Shown: piece after piece, positions 32,484 through 46,700 of the stretch
Position numbering within the stretch: position 1 is the first letter of the stretch
Layout of the letters: each line of letters begins with the position of its first letter
NCBI GenBank assembly: GCA_963920765.1
Contig: OY987248.1
Span: forward strand, 8,962,539-9,026,538
Origin: Ulota crispa
Taxonomy: Eukaryota; Streptophyta; Bryopsida; Orthotrichales; Orthotrichaceae
Reading direction: 5' to 3'
DNA length: 64,000 nucleotides
Notes under the pieces: generated by a model
Database searches by the model: none
Told to the model about the DNA's origin: nothing
What the model saw: the letters and a program-made list of their open reading frames with translations, nothing else
Position numbers and translations under genes: made by a program

Positions 32484-33745
32484 AGGAAAATTCTATGGAT
32501 ATTCCTAAAGTTGGTCATATTTGTATAGATACCCTTTGGTTTTTCAAAAAAAAACATAAATATCTTTAGACTGTAAATTTGCAAGAGCTTGTTTTGTTAT
32601 GCATGCTACTTCCTTCATGACTAATGTTAATCCCTCAAGAATCATTGCCCCTGCGAGGGACAAATGGGATTTTGGGCATGTACCTATGGCTAAACTATTT
32701 TGTGTGATTTTTTGAAACATTTATTGAAGATGGAGAATTCAAAGAACTGCATGGGCATCTAATTTTTCCTTCATTCCGACAATTATTGAAGAATTTGTGC
32801 ATGAATTTTTGAAAAATAGGGGAGAGCGGGCAGCCAAAGACTTTTTGACAAATAATATTTTTTCAAAATAAAAATCTGAAATCAGTTCTTTAGATTTACA
32901 CATATGTGGGGAGCTTTGAATCATTCAAATTCAATTTATGAGTGAAAAGTTTTAGTTTGCGGGCAGGTACAGGACTTCCATACCTCCATTCCTTTTGCCT
33001 TTGATCCTTTACTTTTTTGAGCTCCTTATAAATTATTTTTTTGAGTTCTTTTTTTTTAGAGTTGTAGAAGACTAAGATTCCTTGGTTTTTGCCGTGTGGG
33101 TCAAAGTAATTCACATTTCTGAATTTTACATAAATCCTCAAATTTTGCCTAGTGTATATGCACATTTGATGACCTTAGAGCATTGCAAGATTTTACAAAG
33201 TATGATTCACACCTCCAATTCATTTGAATATTCTCCCACACTTATCTAACTTGATTTTCTACATGGAAAAAATAAACCTCAACTTTGCGTAGAGCAATAT
33301 TTTGATTTATGGGCAATTAAAGGCTTCATAAATTTTTGGGCAGCAAGGGAAATATTTTTTTTTCACTTTAGATGTCAATATCTCACTCCTCTACATCCAG
33401 AATGAGCAAAAAAAATTCTACAAGTACCTCCCATAGTCTAGGGCAAGATCCTACGGTTGGATTTTTAAAAATAATTGTTTTTCCTACCTTTCTACTCATT
33501 CCCCCAAAAGTGGCAGTTTCCAGTAACTTTCACTGAAAAAAGGGCTTGGTCCTTTAGGGGTTAAAGCAAGGAATGTAATAGAATAGTAAAGAAGTTGTGT
33601 GCACACAAGGGAGAAAATAGTGGCATACACAATAGAACATACACTTAAAACTTATAATCAAAGGATATTTGTGCAATTTTTGAAAAACCACAAGTATCTA
33701 TACAAACATGGCAAACTTCAGCGGTATCCATAAAAAAATTCCCAA
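32484..33745. mobile_element. Palindromic foldback MITE, family P, copy 3, split by a nested element
   Basis: Left half about 32484-32626 (tttgtatagataccctttgg, gttatgcatgctacttcct) and right half about 33565-33745 (gtgtgcacacaagggagaa, tttttgaaaaaccacaag, catggcaaacttcagcgg) correspond to the two arms of copies 1 and 2. They are separated by a 938-bp TTAA-bounded element. Confidence 0.8.
32627..33564. mobile_element. TTAA-flanked element nested in family P copy 3
   Basis: TTAA at both ends; left end reads TTAATCCCTCAAGAATCATT, right end GGTCCTTTAGGGGTTAA. 938 bp, AT-rich, no conserved ORF. It interrupts an older palindromic MITE. Confidence 0.75.
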
Positions 33746-36700
33746 GAAAGTAATGATGAGGTAGGGTTAGTTGGTTACTTCTTGCAACAGTTTGGTTGTA
33801 GCAACAAATTGTATATGTCAAATTAAATAAATAATGAATTAATAAATAACAACCTTGGACAATAGAATTTTGTTAAGGCATTTTTCTATGCAAAAGCAAT
33901 AGATTTCATACTTAATTTTTTTGATTTTTCTCATGAGAGGATTAAAAAATGTATTATTCATCTATCAAACTGTACAAAAGTGCTAGCATGGGCTCTCTTG
34001 CATGAGAAAACAAGGAAAAAGATAAAGGAGCATGAGTTATTTTGCATGAGAAAAGAATGAAAAAGAGGAAATCAAGTCTTGAAACTAATGTGAAAATAAA
34101 AAGAAAAAAATAAGGAAAAAAGACTCGAGGAAGACATAGATTTTGTTGTAATTGTAGAATGGACCAAGCTTTAAAACATGCTAATGCAATTCAACCTTGA
34201 GGGTGTAGTGAGATGTAGTAGTAGAAAACTATGTGTCAACAAATGATAGAGTACCTAAAAAACATTTGAGATAAAAATTATAATTTGGTTTTTTGTACTA
34301 TAGGGTACAAAAATACCATGAGATGTCTTCAAACTACTATAGGGTATAGAAAATTAGGTCCAATTAGAAAAAAAATAGACCTAAGATACCCCTTTTTATT
34401 CATTTTTTTGGCCAAAACTATTAAATGTTGTTATCTTGTGAATGGCATATTCAAAGTGTTCAATAATTTTATAGACTTTACTAAATTTCTACAGTATGTG
34501 TTGGCTGGCTTTAGGTGGTTGTCATTTAATTTTGGAAATTGGTGGTTCTTGCTCCTAGCCCTTTCTTTGTTGTACTAGCTATTTAGGGTTCAAAGTCCAA
34601 CTTGGGATTTGGAAATTGCTCAGTCTGTCTTTTCCACTGTCTTTGTTTTTGGCTACTATTCAAAATATATTTCTCACATCTTATTTTGCATACTGTAAAG
34701 ACATGTACATTGAATCAAATAATGTAGGTTAAAGTTTAGTTAATATAAAAAAGCGATCTCTATATCAGGCATAATAATCATGTAAAAAGGACCTAAACCT
34801 AAAGTTCAATTTATAGCATTCAATATTATAATACCTTCTTAGTAAATGAGCGTCATTGACAATTTTTATGGAACATACAATAGCAGTATTGAGTGCACTT
34901 TTTTGCTAAGTTATAGTTGAAACTTGAAAGTAGTCAATAGTGGGGGACAAAATAAAGTTTGAAAGAAATTTAATGTTTAACAAAAGTTGAAGTAGATTTT
35001 TTTGTTTTATCTGATTTACCATATCATTAATTCATATCAATTTAGGATTATAAGTAATGCAAACTCCTTCTTTAATAACCCAAAGTAGGAAATTACATAA
35101 TGATAGCGTGTTTAAAATATTTTAAAAAAAACTAATACCCTCTAAAAAATACTTGGTATTTGCACCTATCCCCTTATTTTTTTACACACTAATCCCCTCC
35201 CCCCTAAGATGTTACAAACCTCCCTAGGTCCGTAACTTAAATTGTCCAAATACTCATATAAAACAACAATTTATACATAACAAACTATAAAAACCACAAG
35301 GAGCTCAACCACTCAACCATAGAGAAAGGTTAATTTCCAACCAGAATTAATCTCCTTACCCTCCAAGCCCCATCTCATACTATCAATCATTTCATAAAAA
35401 TAGAATTATTTTAACTATTTTTATCTTTCTATCTTTAATATTCATTTCCAACCTTTGTTAAGGTTTAGTTATATTTAGAAGTATTATAAATATAACTCAT
35501 ATCATATCTCATCTTTTACTTGGAGTTGTCTAGCTCCAAGTTCCACTCTTTGTCTTGTCATCAATTGTACATCCTATACACTTGTCATCCAAGTACATTC
35601 CATGCCTTTGTCCTCAAGTGTACATCCCGTTCACTTATCATCAAAGGTTCATTCCATACATTTGTCATCAAAGGTACATTCTGTACATTTGTCATCCAAG
35701 TGGAGTTGTCTAACTCCACTGCGTAAATCCATCATCCGTAGATGTCATTCTTTTAGCCTTTGCAGCTTATTTACTAATTCACAATTTAGAGTAAATTAGT
35801 TCCTCACCAATTGTTTTATTATTAATTCACAATTCATTATGAATTAATTAATTCATCAATCTTTCATCCATCCTCAGTGGTTTAATTGCTAATTCCCAAT
35901 TTATTGTGAATTAGTTCATTCATCAATCAATCAATCATCTATCCATCCATCAATCATCCATCCATCCATCAAGAGTCATGAGTCTCATGACACGAGAATT
36001 CAACGTACTTTATATTCACAAAGAAAGTTGCATGCAATGATTTTGCATTCACAAAGAAAATTGCATTCAATGAATAGATTCACAGTTGTAAAACAAGTTA
36101 TATATTACAATTCTTAATTCTCAATGTCAATTTTAAATACAACTCTTCCTTAGATTATTGAAATTTGTTGAATCCTCAAATAATTGTAAATAATTAAATA
36201 GACTGAAATGTCAATCTAAAGGACTTAATTGCATTGGTTTGAAAACATTGTGAAATACATGCATAACATCAAAAGATACATGCAAAACATTGGAAGATAT
36301 AAATGCAAACTATCATGAGATATCTTGTAGTGATGTAAAAAGTTCATAAATACATGAGTAATCCAAAATTGTTAAATACGCCATCAATTAATGTTTATGA
36401 TATTCTTCGACTAAGATGTGATTTTTTTTGTCTTCGCTCCAATGAATTTGCAATAACTTTTAAAGCACCTACGCCTTCGCACAATTATTGCAAAACAGCT
36501 TAAAAGAACTCTACAAATTTTGCTATGTCTTGTTGCATATGTCAGACCTAAATAGGACCACTTGAGGTGGAATTGGTAGTTTTGGTGGCTTTGGGTCAAC
36601 AAATATTGCCAAAAAAGTGCCGGGCATGGTGGCATTTCAAACAAAAAAGTATTTCATTTTTACTACAAATAATTTTAGAAACTAGGTAAACACCAGTAAC

Positions 36701-37010
36701 ATTCCTTTTCAGCACTTCAAGCAACTCTTCAAGTGTTTTATTGAGCTCAAGCATTTGATTTGGTGGATTTCTACTCAAATTAAATGCAAATTTCTAGCAC
36801 TTTTAGTCCTAATTGGAGATTTTTCCTCTTAGCTAAAGGATTGAGGATTCCTAATTCTACCAAAAAGAGATTCAGTTTTCATGTGAATGGTGCATCAAAA
36901 GTTGGGGTTTTAATGAAACTATGGAAAACCAAGAGTACACTAATTTGCTAAAAGTCGAGAATTTTCCTCAATTTGTTTTCAAAAGTTGTGAATCATTCGT
37001 TTCCAACAAC
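33746..37010. other. AT-rich intergenic region with simple repeats
   Basis: No gene recognised. 35560-35710 is an irregular tandem repeat of about 29 bp (tttgtcatcaaaggtacatt). 35770-35970 is another, with attcacaatttattgtgaat-like units running into a (CATC)n tract at 35925-35970. Short ORFs match nothing I know. Confidence 0.55.
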
Positions 37011-37560
37011 TTAACCCCTAAAGGCCCAAGGGGATAAGGGCAAAACATAGATGTGTTATAAAATGGTACTTTTGTAACTTTGATGAAGTTTGCTTCAAAA
37101 GAGAAAATAACAATCATAATGTTTAGTAATTATCTATATGGTCAAACACTCAAAAAAAGTTTTGGATTTTTATGTAGTGAATTTAGAAGCATTTACCATT
37201 TAATATTCACCAAAATTACAAATTTTACTCATAGATTTAAAAATTTGGTATGATTGGTTGAAAATAGACATTCTATCCTAAACTTCAAAAATGCAATCTT
37301 TTGAAAGGAGAGAACATTGTTAGTTTCCCCAAATAGTGAATTTTACAACACTAACAAATATTGAAGTGTTTGTCTTTGGAAAAATCTCCTTGGTGGAGTA
37401 TACCTTGGATTGGCATGATTCAAATTAAGTTGGAAAGTAGACTTGATTTTCTATTACAAAAAAGAAAAAAAAGAAAAATTGAAAAAAATGTTTTTTTGTC
37501 TTGGGCAGCCCGAATAAAGGGAAGTGACCAAAAAATGGTCAATTGGGCGCTTAGGGTTAA
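37011..37560. mobile_element. TTAA-flanked element
   Basis: TTAA then CCCCTAAAGGCCCAAGGGG on the left; GGGCGCTTAGGG then TTAA on the right; 550 bp with flanks. Non-coding. Confidence 0.75.
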
Positions 37561-37663
37561 CCACAAGAGGTTTTAGAAACACTTGAAAGACTCTTAGGAA
37601 GGTCTTTCCATCTTTTCAAGTTTGTAAACTTTGCCTTGAAAGGCATTAGGTCCATTTCAGTTG

Positions 37664-37912
37664 TTAATCCCTAAGCGCCCATGCCATATTCACTCAAATC
37701 CATACCCTTGTGTACTTAGTCCAATAAAAGTATTACCTAAGTAGAGTCAAATAGCTTGAATTTTTTTTGAGTGGTAGTAGACACATGCCTAGAGGTACAT
37801 GAATTGGTACAACTCCTTTGATTTTACCATTAAGAAGAGGATAAGAGTCAAACATGGACATTTTTCAAAACTGAGTGACCACGTAGTGGTTGCTGGGGCG
37901 GTGAGGGGTTAA
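37664..37912. mobile_element. TTAA-flanked element
   Basis: TTAA then TCCCTAAGCGCCCATGCC on the left; GGGGCGGTGAGGGG then TTAA on the right; 249 bp. It lies about 100 bp from the preceding element. Confidence 0.7.
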
Positions 37913-39963
37913 TGGTTGTGGAAAGTGTACAAAGAATAAGCTCTTATTATAGAGATAAAGTCTCATATAAGGAGCTTGATATTGATATAAGCCAATGGTC
38001 AATTAACTTCTAAATGTTTTTGACTAAGTTTCACAAAAATAGCTCCAAAACTGCCATTTCTAGTACAAATATCAAATATTAGAAAAAAAGACATTTTTGG
38101 TCACATGAAACCAAAAGATCTTGAAGTACACTAGCTTTAAAAGATGCAAAACAAATTCAAAAACCTCCACCATATAGATAGAAAGATATTTGAGTTTGAA
38201 TTGACAAAAAGCCATTTTTGTCCTTGCAAAAACTTGGGTAGCTGTAATTCCCAAGGTCACATTTGTGTGAATAAAATTCCAAAATGATTGTAAATATTTA
38301 AATTTATTCTTCAAGGCAAGTTGGATACATACTTGAAATTTTTCAAATTATTAGGAATTGTACAACTCATGGGAAAATCATATAAGTATAAAGAAATAGA
38401 GAACGGTTCAAAACATTATATTGTCAAGAATCTAGATATGAAAACGAAAAATGCCAATCTCAACAATTGTAATGTTGTACAAAACAATCTACATGCAATG
38501 GTTTTGTTTTTCCAAAATATTGAAAATTGAGTAAATCAAAGGACTCCACAGTTTATTTTAAAGTAGAGAATCCATAATTGCCCGCAAACAAAAACTCCTT
38601 GTAACTTTCATCTTATTGATCAAAATATAATGATTCAAAGCTTTCCACATACACATAAATCTCCTAAACCAATTCCAAATTTTTTTTTCAATAAAAGTGA
38701 CTTTTCTAATCCCAAACTGTCCACATGGGCAAAAAGGTAACATATTAGGCCATAACTTTGTACTCATAATTCCAAATGTCAAACATTTGTTGCACATAAA
38801 AGATATTCCTTGTCCCCTTTCCATTAAATTTTCAGGCTAAAATGCGGAGATCTCAATAGAAATATACCTGCCCAAAATTACCATGTTATAAAAAAAAAAC
38901 ACATCTTGATTGTTAAGGGGTTAAATCAATTCTAAAAACAACTTTTGTTATGTTTTTATTAGGTACATTAATACTCTATTCCAATCTATTTACGAATCCA
39001 TGTCATGCAATGGAGGATTTTGTAAGTAATAAAGATTTCAAAGAGCACTCTACAACTAGGATTCATCTATGAGTTTTTAAAGCTTCCAACTTGGAAGATC
39101 CAGACTTGTATAAGGATTTTATTAAGTTTGTTTAATTTTTTCGGCTAGCAAATCAATTTTTACTTTTATTCATTGAACACATTAACAAATATTCCATGTT
39201 TAAACATTTGATCTTTATTTATATACTTATTACAAGGCATGAAAAATGCAAGAATGAGATCGATTTTTGAGTTTCTTTTATGCACACTAAGGTAAAAGTT
39301 TTTCCATTTGATTGATAGTATCAATGAGAATGTTAGAGCATTAATACAATAAATATTTTGATGTTATTTTAGCATGCTAATATTGTTTCAATTTAATGAC
39401 ATACTATTACATGCACTATTTTATTCATTATTAGTATAACAACATTTTTTGCGTTGAGATAATACATTACAAAATCAAGGCTAATGAAGCAACATAAAAT
39501 CCCTAAAGAATGTTAGTAAAGCTTTTACAATTATATAATGCTCAAACTTGCAAGTTACCTAAAATTAACTCAATGATCAATATTGTGTTATTTTGAATAT
39601 GTCATTACTGAAAAGTATGACAAGGATGGTCCTGCTTCTATCATTGTTCAATATGTGGTTATATGTGTGAAATCAATATTGGTCTAATTGTGATTTAAAA
39701 AAATATGGATATGATTTTTTAAATGAATTTTCTTAGTACCAATATTGCATATATTGTGGTAATATACTTGGTAATATACAATCATTTATGCCTTGGTATT
39801 AAAACAAGGTCACTATGTAAACTTTAATTAGCAATTCCGAGGATACAAAATTAGAAGAAAGCATTATTATTTTTGCCTTGTATTTAGAAGGTTAGTCCTT
39901 TTTCTTCTAACATTTAAATTTCAAAACCTTTGCAACTATTTGGATGAATTGTTTTCTGAAAGT
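37913..39963. other. AT-rich intergenic region
   Basis: No gene recognised. An orphan TTAA-type end (tgttaaggggttaaat) is at 38910-38925; its partner was not found. Confidence 0.5.
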
Positions 39964-40738
39964 TTAACCCAGGAATGCCGGAGGCGCCATTTAGTGGCGC
40001 TTGAATTGATGAAAAGTGGCCCGGAAACCATTTTTCATCCATATTTTGTTGATGTTGGGTTATGAGGAGTTGTTGTTGGGTTATGAGGAGTTGTTGTTGA
40101 TCTATCATGTTGGGTTATGAGGAGTATCTAGTTGAATCTGTAGTTTTGTTAGTGTTTTTCTTTATGTCAATGAGAAGTTAGTAAAAAAAATGGATCACAA
40201 AATATGATTTTTTAGTGTATTTTGGGAAGTTGTTGCTCCTTGCTCTAAATCTGAAATTTCTTCACAAAAATGATATTTTTTGAACTTGAGCCCAACTAAC
40301 AAAATGAAGGACATCTACTCTAGTTTCTACTCCAGTTTGAATTTTGGAAAATTTCCTAATATTGAATATTTTATTGCAATTTGAGCACTAAATGTATTTT
40401 TAATGTCTATTATTTTCTAATTATAAAATGACGTGGAAATTGAGTTTACAACATGATGTTTTTCATCATAATACACACACATGGTGAAATTTTCAGATTT
40501 TTTGAAATGATTTTCTATTTGATGTGATTTTTCTTCACTTTTTCTTCAAAAATCTCAAAAAAAACAACATTGCACAAATTAAATCTATTTTTTTTGTGAA
40601 GTATAGAAGACATGTAGTTTCATCTCTAAAAAATAAATTTAAATTTTTCATTCAAATCTAGTTACCAATGACAACAAATTAAGTGATAGGCACTAAAGAT
40701 GAAAAGCAGTGGTCATAGGTCCGTCACTTAGGGGTTAA
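39964..40738. mobile_element. TTAA-flanked element
   Basis: TTAA then CCCAGGAATGCC on the left; GTCACTTAGGGG then TTAA on the right; 775 bp, non-coding. A short tandem (gttgggttatgaggagttgtt) lies inside at about 40050-40125. Confidence 0.65.
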
Positions 40739-40798
40739 AGTGCAACCAATGTAGAATTTCTTTGGTATAATCACACGCACTCTCATCTATTAAAAATA

Positions 40799-41214
40799 GG
40801 GAACTGCTAAAGCCACACCCAAAATTGCTAATGCCACACCACTATGAGCATGTAATTTGAGAATTTAATACTATTTTTTATATATTTAAGTGGTTCATCA
40901 TTCATTTAGTCACGGGCTCATGACATTACCACCTCCTTGAAAGAAAGAACAAGTATAAATTTTTGTTGAACTTTTATTGCCTCATTGGTACTTTTTAAAT
41001 GTGTTTTTGATTTAAGTAATTCAAAAGTCCTATATATTTTGTTTCAAATTCAAACATCTTCAAATTTTTCAAATATAACCTTAGGATGATAGAGGCGTAA
41101 CACATCTTTTGATCCAAATCAAAAAAAGCAACATCAAACTCTTGCATTTTATGCTCAAAACACACCTTGGGGTGTGGCGTTAGCAATTTTGGGTGTGGCT
41201 TTAGCAATTCCCTA
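40799..41214. mobile_element. TIR element with ends of about 40 bp
   Basis: GGGAACTGCTAAAGCCACAC at the left is mirrored at the right by gtgtggctttagcaattccc, and the match continues inwards through aaaattgctaa and gccacacc. Total 416 bp. Flanks are A-rich (taaaaata, taaaaaaaa) and could be an 8-9-bp target duplication. A decayed relative starts near 42307. Confidence 0.75.
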
Positions 41215-43743
41215 AAAAAAAATCTTACAATTTCGTGACATATATGATAATAAATCTTGTCACCATTTTGAAAACAACTATTCAATGAAAGTTTTAACAT
41301 TCTTTCTCAGTAAATGCAAATACCATAGTGACAATAATATTTTCATAATCCAACATACGCCTTGTTCTTTTATTGGAACTAATCAAATAAATAAATTATT
41401 ATCTTTAGTGTTGATGCATTATTGAAAGTCTTACTACACATATACATATACATATGTGCACTATACTATAAACAACTATCCAATTATATAATATAAAAAC
41501 AAAACTATATGGTTTCTAGATTGAATAAAAATAACCAATGATCAAAGTTTTTTTTATGAATCATTAAAAGGAAATGCAAAACAATCTATGCAAAGTGATT
41601 TTAGGTTTTAAGTGTAACCATTTAAAGACTAGAAGAGACACTCAATTTCCAAAGATGTGAAGAAGTTTTTTTTAAGTGCAATTTAGAAATATAATTAAAT
41701 GATGAATTTCACAAAAAAATTGTAAATTATGAATTATAGATCATATCCGTATAACTGGATTTGATATTATAGTAATCGGTATTTATCAATAAAATCTGAA
41801 ATATACAGTTCAAACTTTGTTCTAGAGTAAATATCAAAAGAGAAATCAACAATTTTTGCAATCCTTATATATTAACATTTGGATGAGTGAAATAATTAAA
41901 AAAACTGTAAGTCTTAACAATTTACATATGTTAATCATGCAAATTTTGCAAATTTAGTTTGTAAAGGATAAACATCTCTTATTTTTGAAGCTTTGTATTT
42001 TAGCATTTTACACTTTTTCCACTTTTTCCACTTTTCCAACAAACTTATTGTAAATGTATTTTCCAACAATTCCACTTTTAATTATTTTGTGCCAAATCAT
42101 ATACTATGTTAGATTGTCTATTGATGACTAGATGTCATTAGTAAAAAAATGCCATTAGAAATATTTTTTATCATAAATTTCAAAATTCTCAAAATCAAAC
42201 GTATCATGAGTTTCTAATGTTGCAATGCGTGTTTAAAAGCATTCAAAGGGAGTACTAGCTTCTATAAGGTGTTTGTTTCACAAGTTAAAAAATCATGATT
42301 TTTTAAAGGGAATTACTACAACGGGATACCCATTGTGAGCATGAAATGTGATTTTTAATGCTGAATTTTTTATTTGGATCAAAAGATTTGTTTCACTTTT
42401 ATCATTCTAAGGCTATACTAAAAAAACTGTGTAAATCTAAAACTAAAAATATAGGATTTTTGAGTTACATAAAGCAAAAATACATCAAAAAATAGTATTG
42501 GTGCAAATATGCTGTTCAGTACCAAAATCATTCACGTGAACAAGATTTGTGAAACACGTGGGCAAGGCACTCCGTGAACAAGCCCTGATGACCTCCCGGA
42601 GGATGTCATGGCTCTTTCACGGAGTGACTTAGCCAAGTTATTCACCAATTTCATTCACGTGAACGAAATTGCTAGTGAACATCATATTTGAACCAATGTG
42701 CGGGAAAAACTGGCTATTAGTTCATTGTTAGCCAGTGGAATTGGGAAAAAAACTAGTTGCATTTTGAAATTGCCGGCGAAAAAACCAATTAGATTTTACT
42801 AAAGGATCTCAATATAGCATACTAGTTTACTCACCCTTTGTACCAGCAGGTTGATCATTATAGAAAATGTAAAAGGTGCAACAATAGAAAACGTAAAAGG
42901 TGCAACTTTATAAATAAAGAAAATGTAAAAGGCGCAACTTACATGCATGGAATGCAACTCATAGTTGCACTCAAACTCTTTACTTTTCACCCAAAATGAA
43001 TCCATGGGATTCTTTTAGATATAGATTACTATGTAAATTTAGAACTATATCCGACATAGTTTGGAAGAAAACCGGTTGAACACAGAAAATGCCGGTTTTT
43101 AGCTGGTGAAGGCCAAAAAAATTCCCGAACACTGATCTGAAACCCCCTAATATGTCCACACGGTACTTGTGAAAGAGTTCTAGAACACCTGCATCGATGA
43201 GAGCTTAAAATTGGCAAAATGGTATAACTCAAAAAGGTCACACACTCTCCAAAATCTAATTTTATTAAAAGTTTATGATTTTCTTTATCTACAAGTGAAA
43301 AAACCTCTGAGCCCACCCTTCACTCCATATACGCAAGCAGCTCACATGCACGGTATTAGGAACTACTACTTTACTTGTCAACTAGAGAGCGTGACAGAAA
43401 AACGAAAGTTATGAAATGGTGCACCACCCAGGTTTATGCGGTATATGGCTTCAAATCAGTGGAAAAGTACATGTTCCAATCTGGCCAGTAATCCACAAAT
43501 GACCAGATGAAATTCACAGAGTATACTACTGACTAAGTTCAGAAATTTGATCCAAACAGAAACTACCGATATCCAGTATTAACAATCCGCTAGAATTCAT
43601 ATTCCACGGTGAGAGAAAAGTAGAAATAGGCACTGCCTGTGTACCCATCTCCTTGCTGACAAACGTGATAGATCACGTGCACTACTCTTGATCATGTTGG
43701 TTTTGAAAAGCACTCATACAGTTGGATAGCCTCATGGACCACA
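41215..43743. other. AT-rich intergenic region
   Basis: No gene recognised. 42530-42670 is a compact inverted repeat with two CACGTGAA motifs (42536 and 42656) and mirrored cactccgtgaa / ttcacggagtg. From about 43020 on the DNA includes the 3' side of the gene on the minus strand. Confidence 0.5.
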
Positions 43744-46700
43744 TCAAACGTAGGGCATTCGTGCACCATACTGCTGCTGTCCACGTCCTCTGCCACCGCC
43801 GCCAAAACCTCCTCTTCTGCGACCACCTGGCTGAGCGATAAACTTCGGTGCTGCTTGCTGTGGAGCGTTGCGGATACTTGCAAACAAGGAGTCCAATGTC
43901 TTTGGCCTCTGAGGCTGTGATTGAGATTGATTTACCTGTTTGTCACAAGACACCAAATGATCGAATCATTGTTATGCCCGTCCATTTGGAACAGCCGAGA
44001 GCTACATTCAAACATGACCAGCATTAACGTGATAAACTCAAAACGTTCATACCGTAGACTTTCCAGTGTGCCTATCAACAAACTGGTATCTGCAATCATT
44101 CACGGTCCCCAAAAAGATACAATTCCCAACAGCAGCCAACTATTGGGATATTAAGTTAAATTTTCAACGTGGAAATGAGAGAATTACCGAGTTGTGAGGA
44201 TCAGCTGAAACTTGTCGAATCCCAACTGCTGGTGTCACTGCGGCATTGGGTCTCCGGAAGTTCCCAGCTGGCCTACCTGCACCAGACCTGTAAAAAAAAA
44301 TGCCAACAAGATGAATTGGTATTTCACGACATATTTCTTGGCAACAAGCCAAGAATCGCCTCCAAGAAACCAACCTGGATGAACAGAGAAAGAGAGACAT
44401 ACCACACGGGTCGTAATGACCCTAATACCTCTGTGACGATCCAGGTAGGGAAGTGAAGGGATTAAGGTGAAGGTAGAAGATTTGTCCAACTTGAATTAGA
44501 GCTCTGATATCAATTCGCAACAGGTGGCAGCTGGAGAAGCACTGATTTGTGATGATAGTACCATAAAGCTATACTTTCCTTCGGTATAAGATTCAAATGC
44601 CACGCATCAAGAAAGACCTCTGAGAATGGGATGCACCGAGTTGCTCAAACCAAGTCATCTGCTCTTCCTTAGGTCTGAAGTTGGAAGCAAAGTCTCCAAC
44701 TGATGCTCATCTACTCGTTTCAATGATGTCAAAAAACCTCATAGACTGCTCATTCAAGAGATGTACCAGCAACTGAAAAGCCTAACCAAATCAAGCCTGG
44801 AATCCTATACCCTTAACCACGCCATATTGGTTTCCAAAGTCAATGCACTGCAACTTCCATGACTGAAGGGCTTCTCATAGGCTGCAGCACTTGTTGCTTT
44901 CCCCTACGTGCTCACTCCGAGCAGCCTTGGCCTGTACCTCCACTACCGAAGGACGTGCAAGGCAGGCAAGTGACAAGCCTCCGTAAAACAGCAGGACATC
45001 CTTCCCATACAGATTTCTTAAGGTGGTGGTAGACCCCTGTCTGAAATCGTTGCTGTTCTCAATCGATATACCTATCCTTCCCACTCCACCTTAAGTACGT
45101 TGACCGTAAGCTTAAGAACATCTTCAATCTGTTCACTTGTGACCTTAAGCAGATCTGATCAATTCTACAGCATGGTATAAGGAGCATACTGTAGGAGATC
45201 TTTCATTCTGAGAACCTCGTCACAAAAACCACTTCCGACACTGCAAAGGCCAGTACAAAAACCAAACAATCCCCGTAATGTGGCAGCAATTGGAATCGGG
45301 CACACCGGCTACTCACTTGCTCGCATAATTGACGACTGATACCGTCATATTCCGGGCAGCAGCTGGGATATTGGGAATCCTCTGAAAATTGCGCTTCTTT
45401 CCAAATGCTGTTCTTCCAGATACCTCATTGCTATTCTTCATTATTTGCCTGCTCCTTGTGTTAATAGGGGCAGAGAAAGCTCTCTTGCTAGCAGCTTGAG
45501 TGGCAGGGAAATTAGCACCACCACCATTCCGGGCTCTTGCCTCCGCAAACTTTCCCTGCCATATCACAGAAAATTCCAAAACCATCAGAAAAGTTACCTA
45601 GGAACTCAACCATCGACGTTCCGCAACACAGCTTCACAAAAACGATCGTAGTATTATTCCCAAAGCGCGTTTCTTATTCACCAATATTCCAGACTGTCGT
45701 ACCTGTCGCATGCCTGATGATCGAGAAGCAACAGATTTTTGAAGAGCAGCCTTTGCATTAGGTCCATTTGGTTTTTTGGTCTTCCCCTTATTCTGCAAAA
45801 AAAAAAGTGTCAGGTTACATTAGCGTTTTAAGAATCTGTTTGAAGTTTCAACAATTAATTAATTAAGCAAAGTAAACTGTAGAATCATCAGGCAGGCACA
45901 CAGGTGAAAACCAAGATCAAACAAATGCTTACCGGAACTCGAGTAGACTTCTTTGACTGCTTAATGATATCATCTGCAGGAAAAACAGGGACACCTTAAA
46001 ATTGATGCAAACTCTGCAAACCCGCATGCATTGCAGAAGCTAAAGCCTAACTACTGACGAATATAGCTAATCACGCCAAAAGTAAAATGGCAACACACGT
46101 GATCCAACATATTTACAAAACGTCAGGTTATCCCAAACGTCATCTACAACAAAAGAAGGACGCGCAGCATCACAGATGGAGATTAATGCTTCGCCATAAA
46201 AAACGTGAAAAAACATGAAAAAATGCGTGACAATTATCGTTGATAACAGATTAAAACCGCCCTCAAGTCTGACGACAAAATATCGCAATAGCACGCGGAA
46301 AAAAGAGCGCAGAATTAATTTATCCCCGGGAACTCAACAGCCTCGCCAAATGTAATCCCAAAAAGAGGTGTCTAAGCAAAAACTCTAGATGCAACATCTA
46401 AACCTAATTATCATCTCACATAATCTAAAGGATTTATATGACAACAGAATTTTTCACAAATTATATAAAATCGAAGGACAGCCGCAAAGCAACAACAAAG
46501 ACAGGAAAAAATTCTTCGACATATAAAAAACATAGAGATGAGGAAATCTGAAAGCCAACTACTATCCTAATTTCCTACTCGCTCTCAAATCTGAAAAGCA
46601 AATATCACCAGAGAGCACGGGGAAAACAATACAAACACTCGTCCTTGAAACTCTCAACATCAGCCTCACGGAAAGAGGGAGACGCAAACGAAATATCAAT

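Noticed and set aside
35560-35970. Possible CRISPR-like regular repeats
   Set aside because: Repeats are irregular, degenerate and AT-rich with no constant spacers, and the DNA is eukaryotic nuclear.
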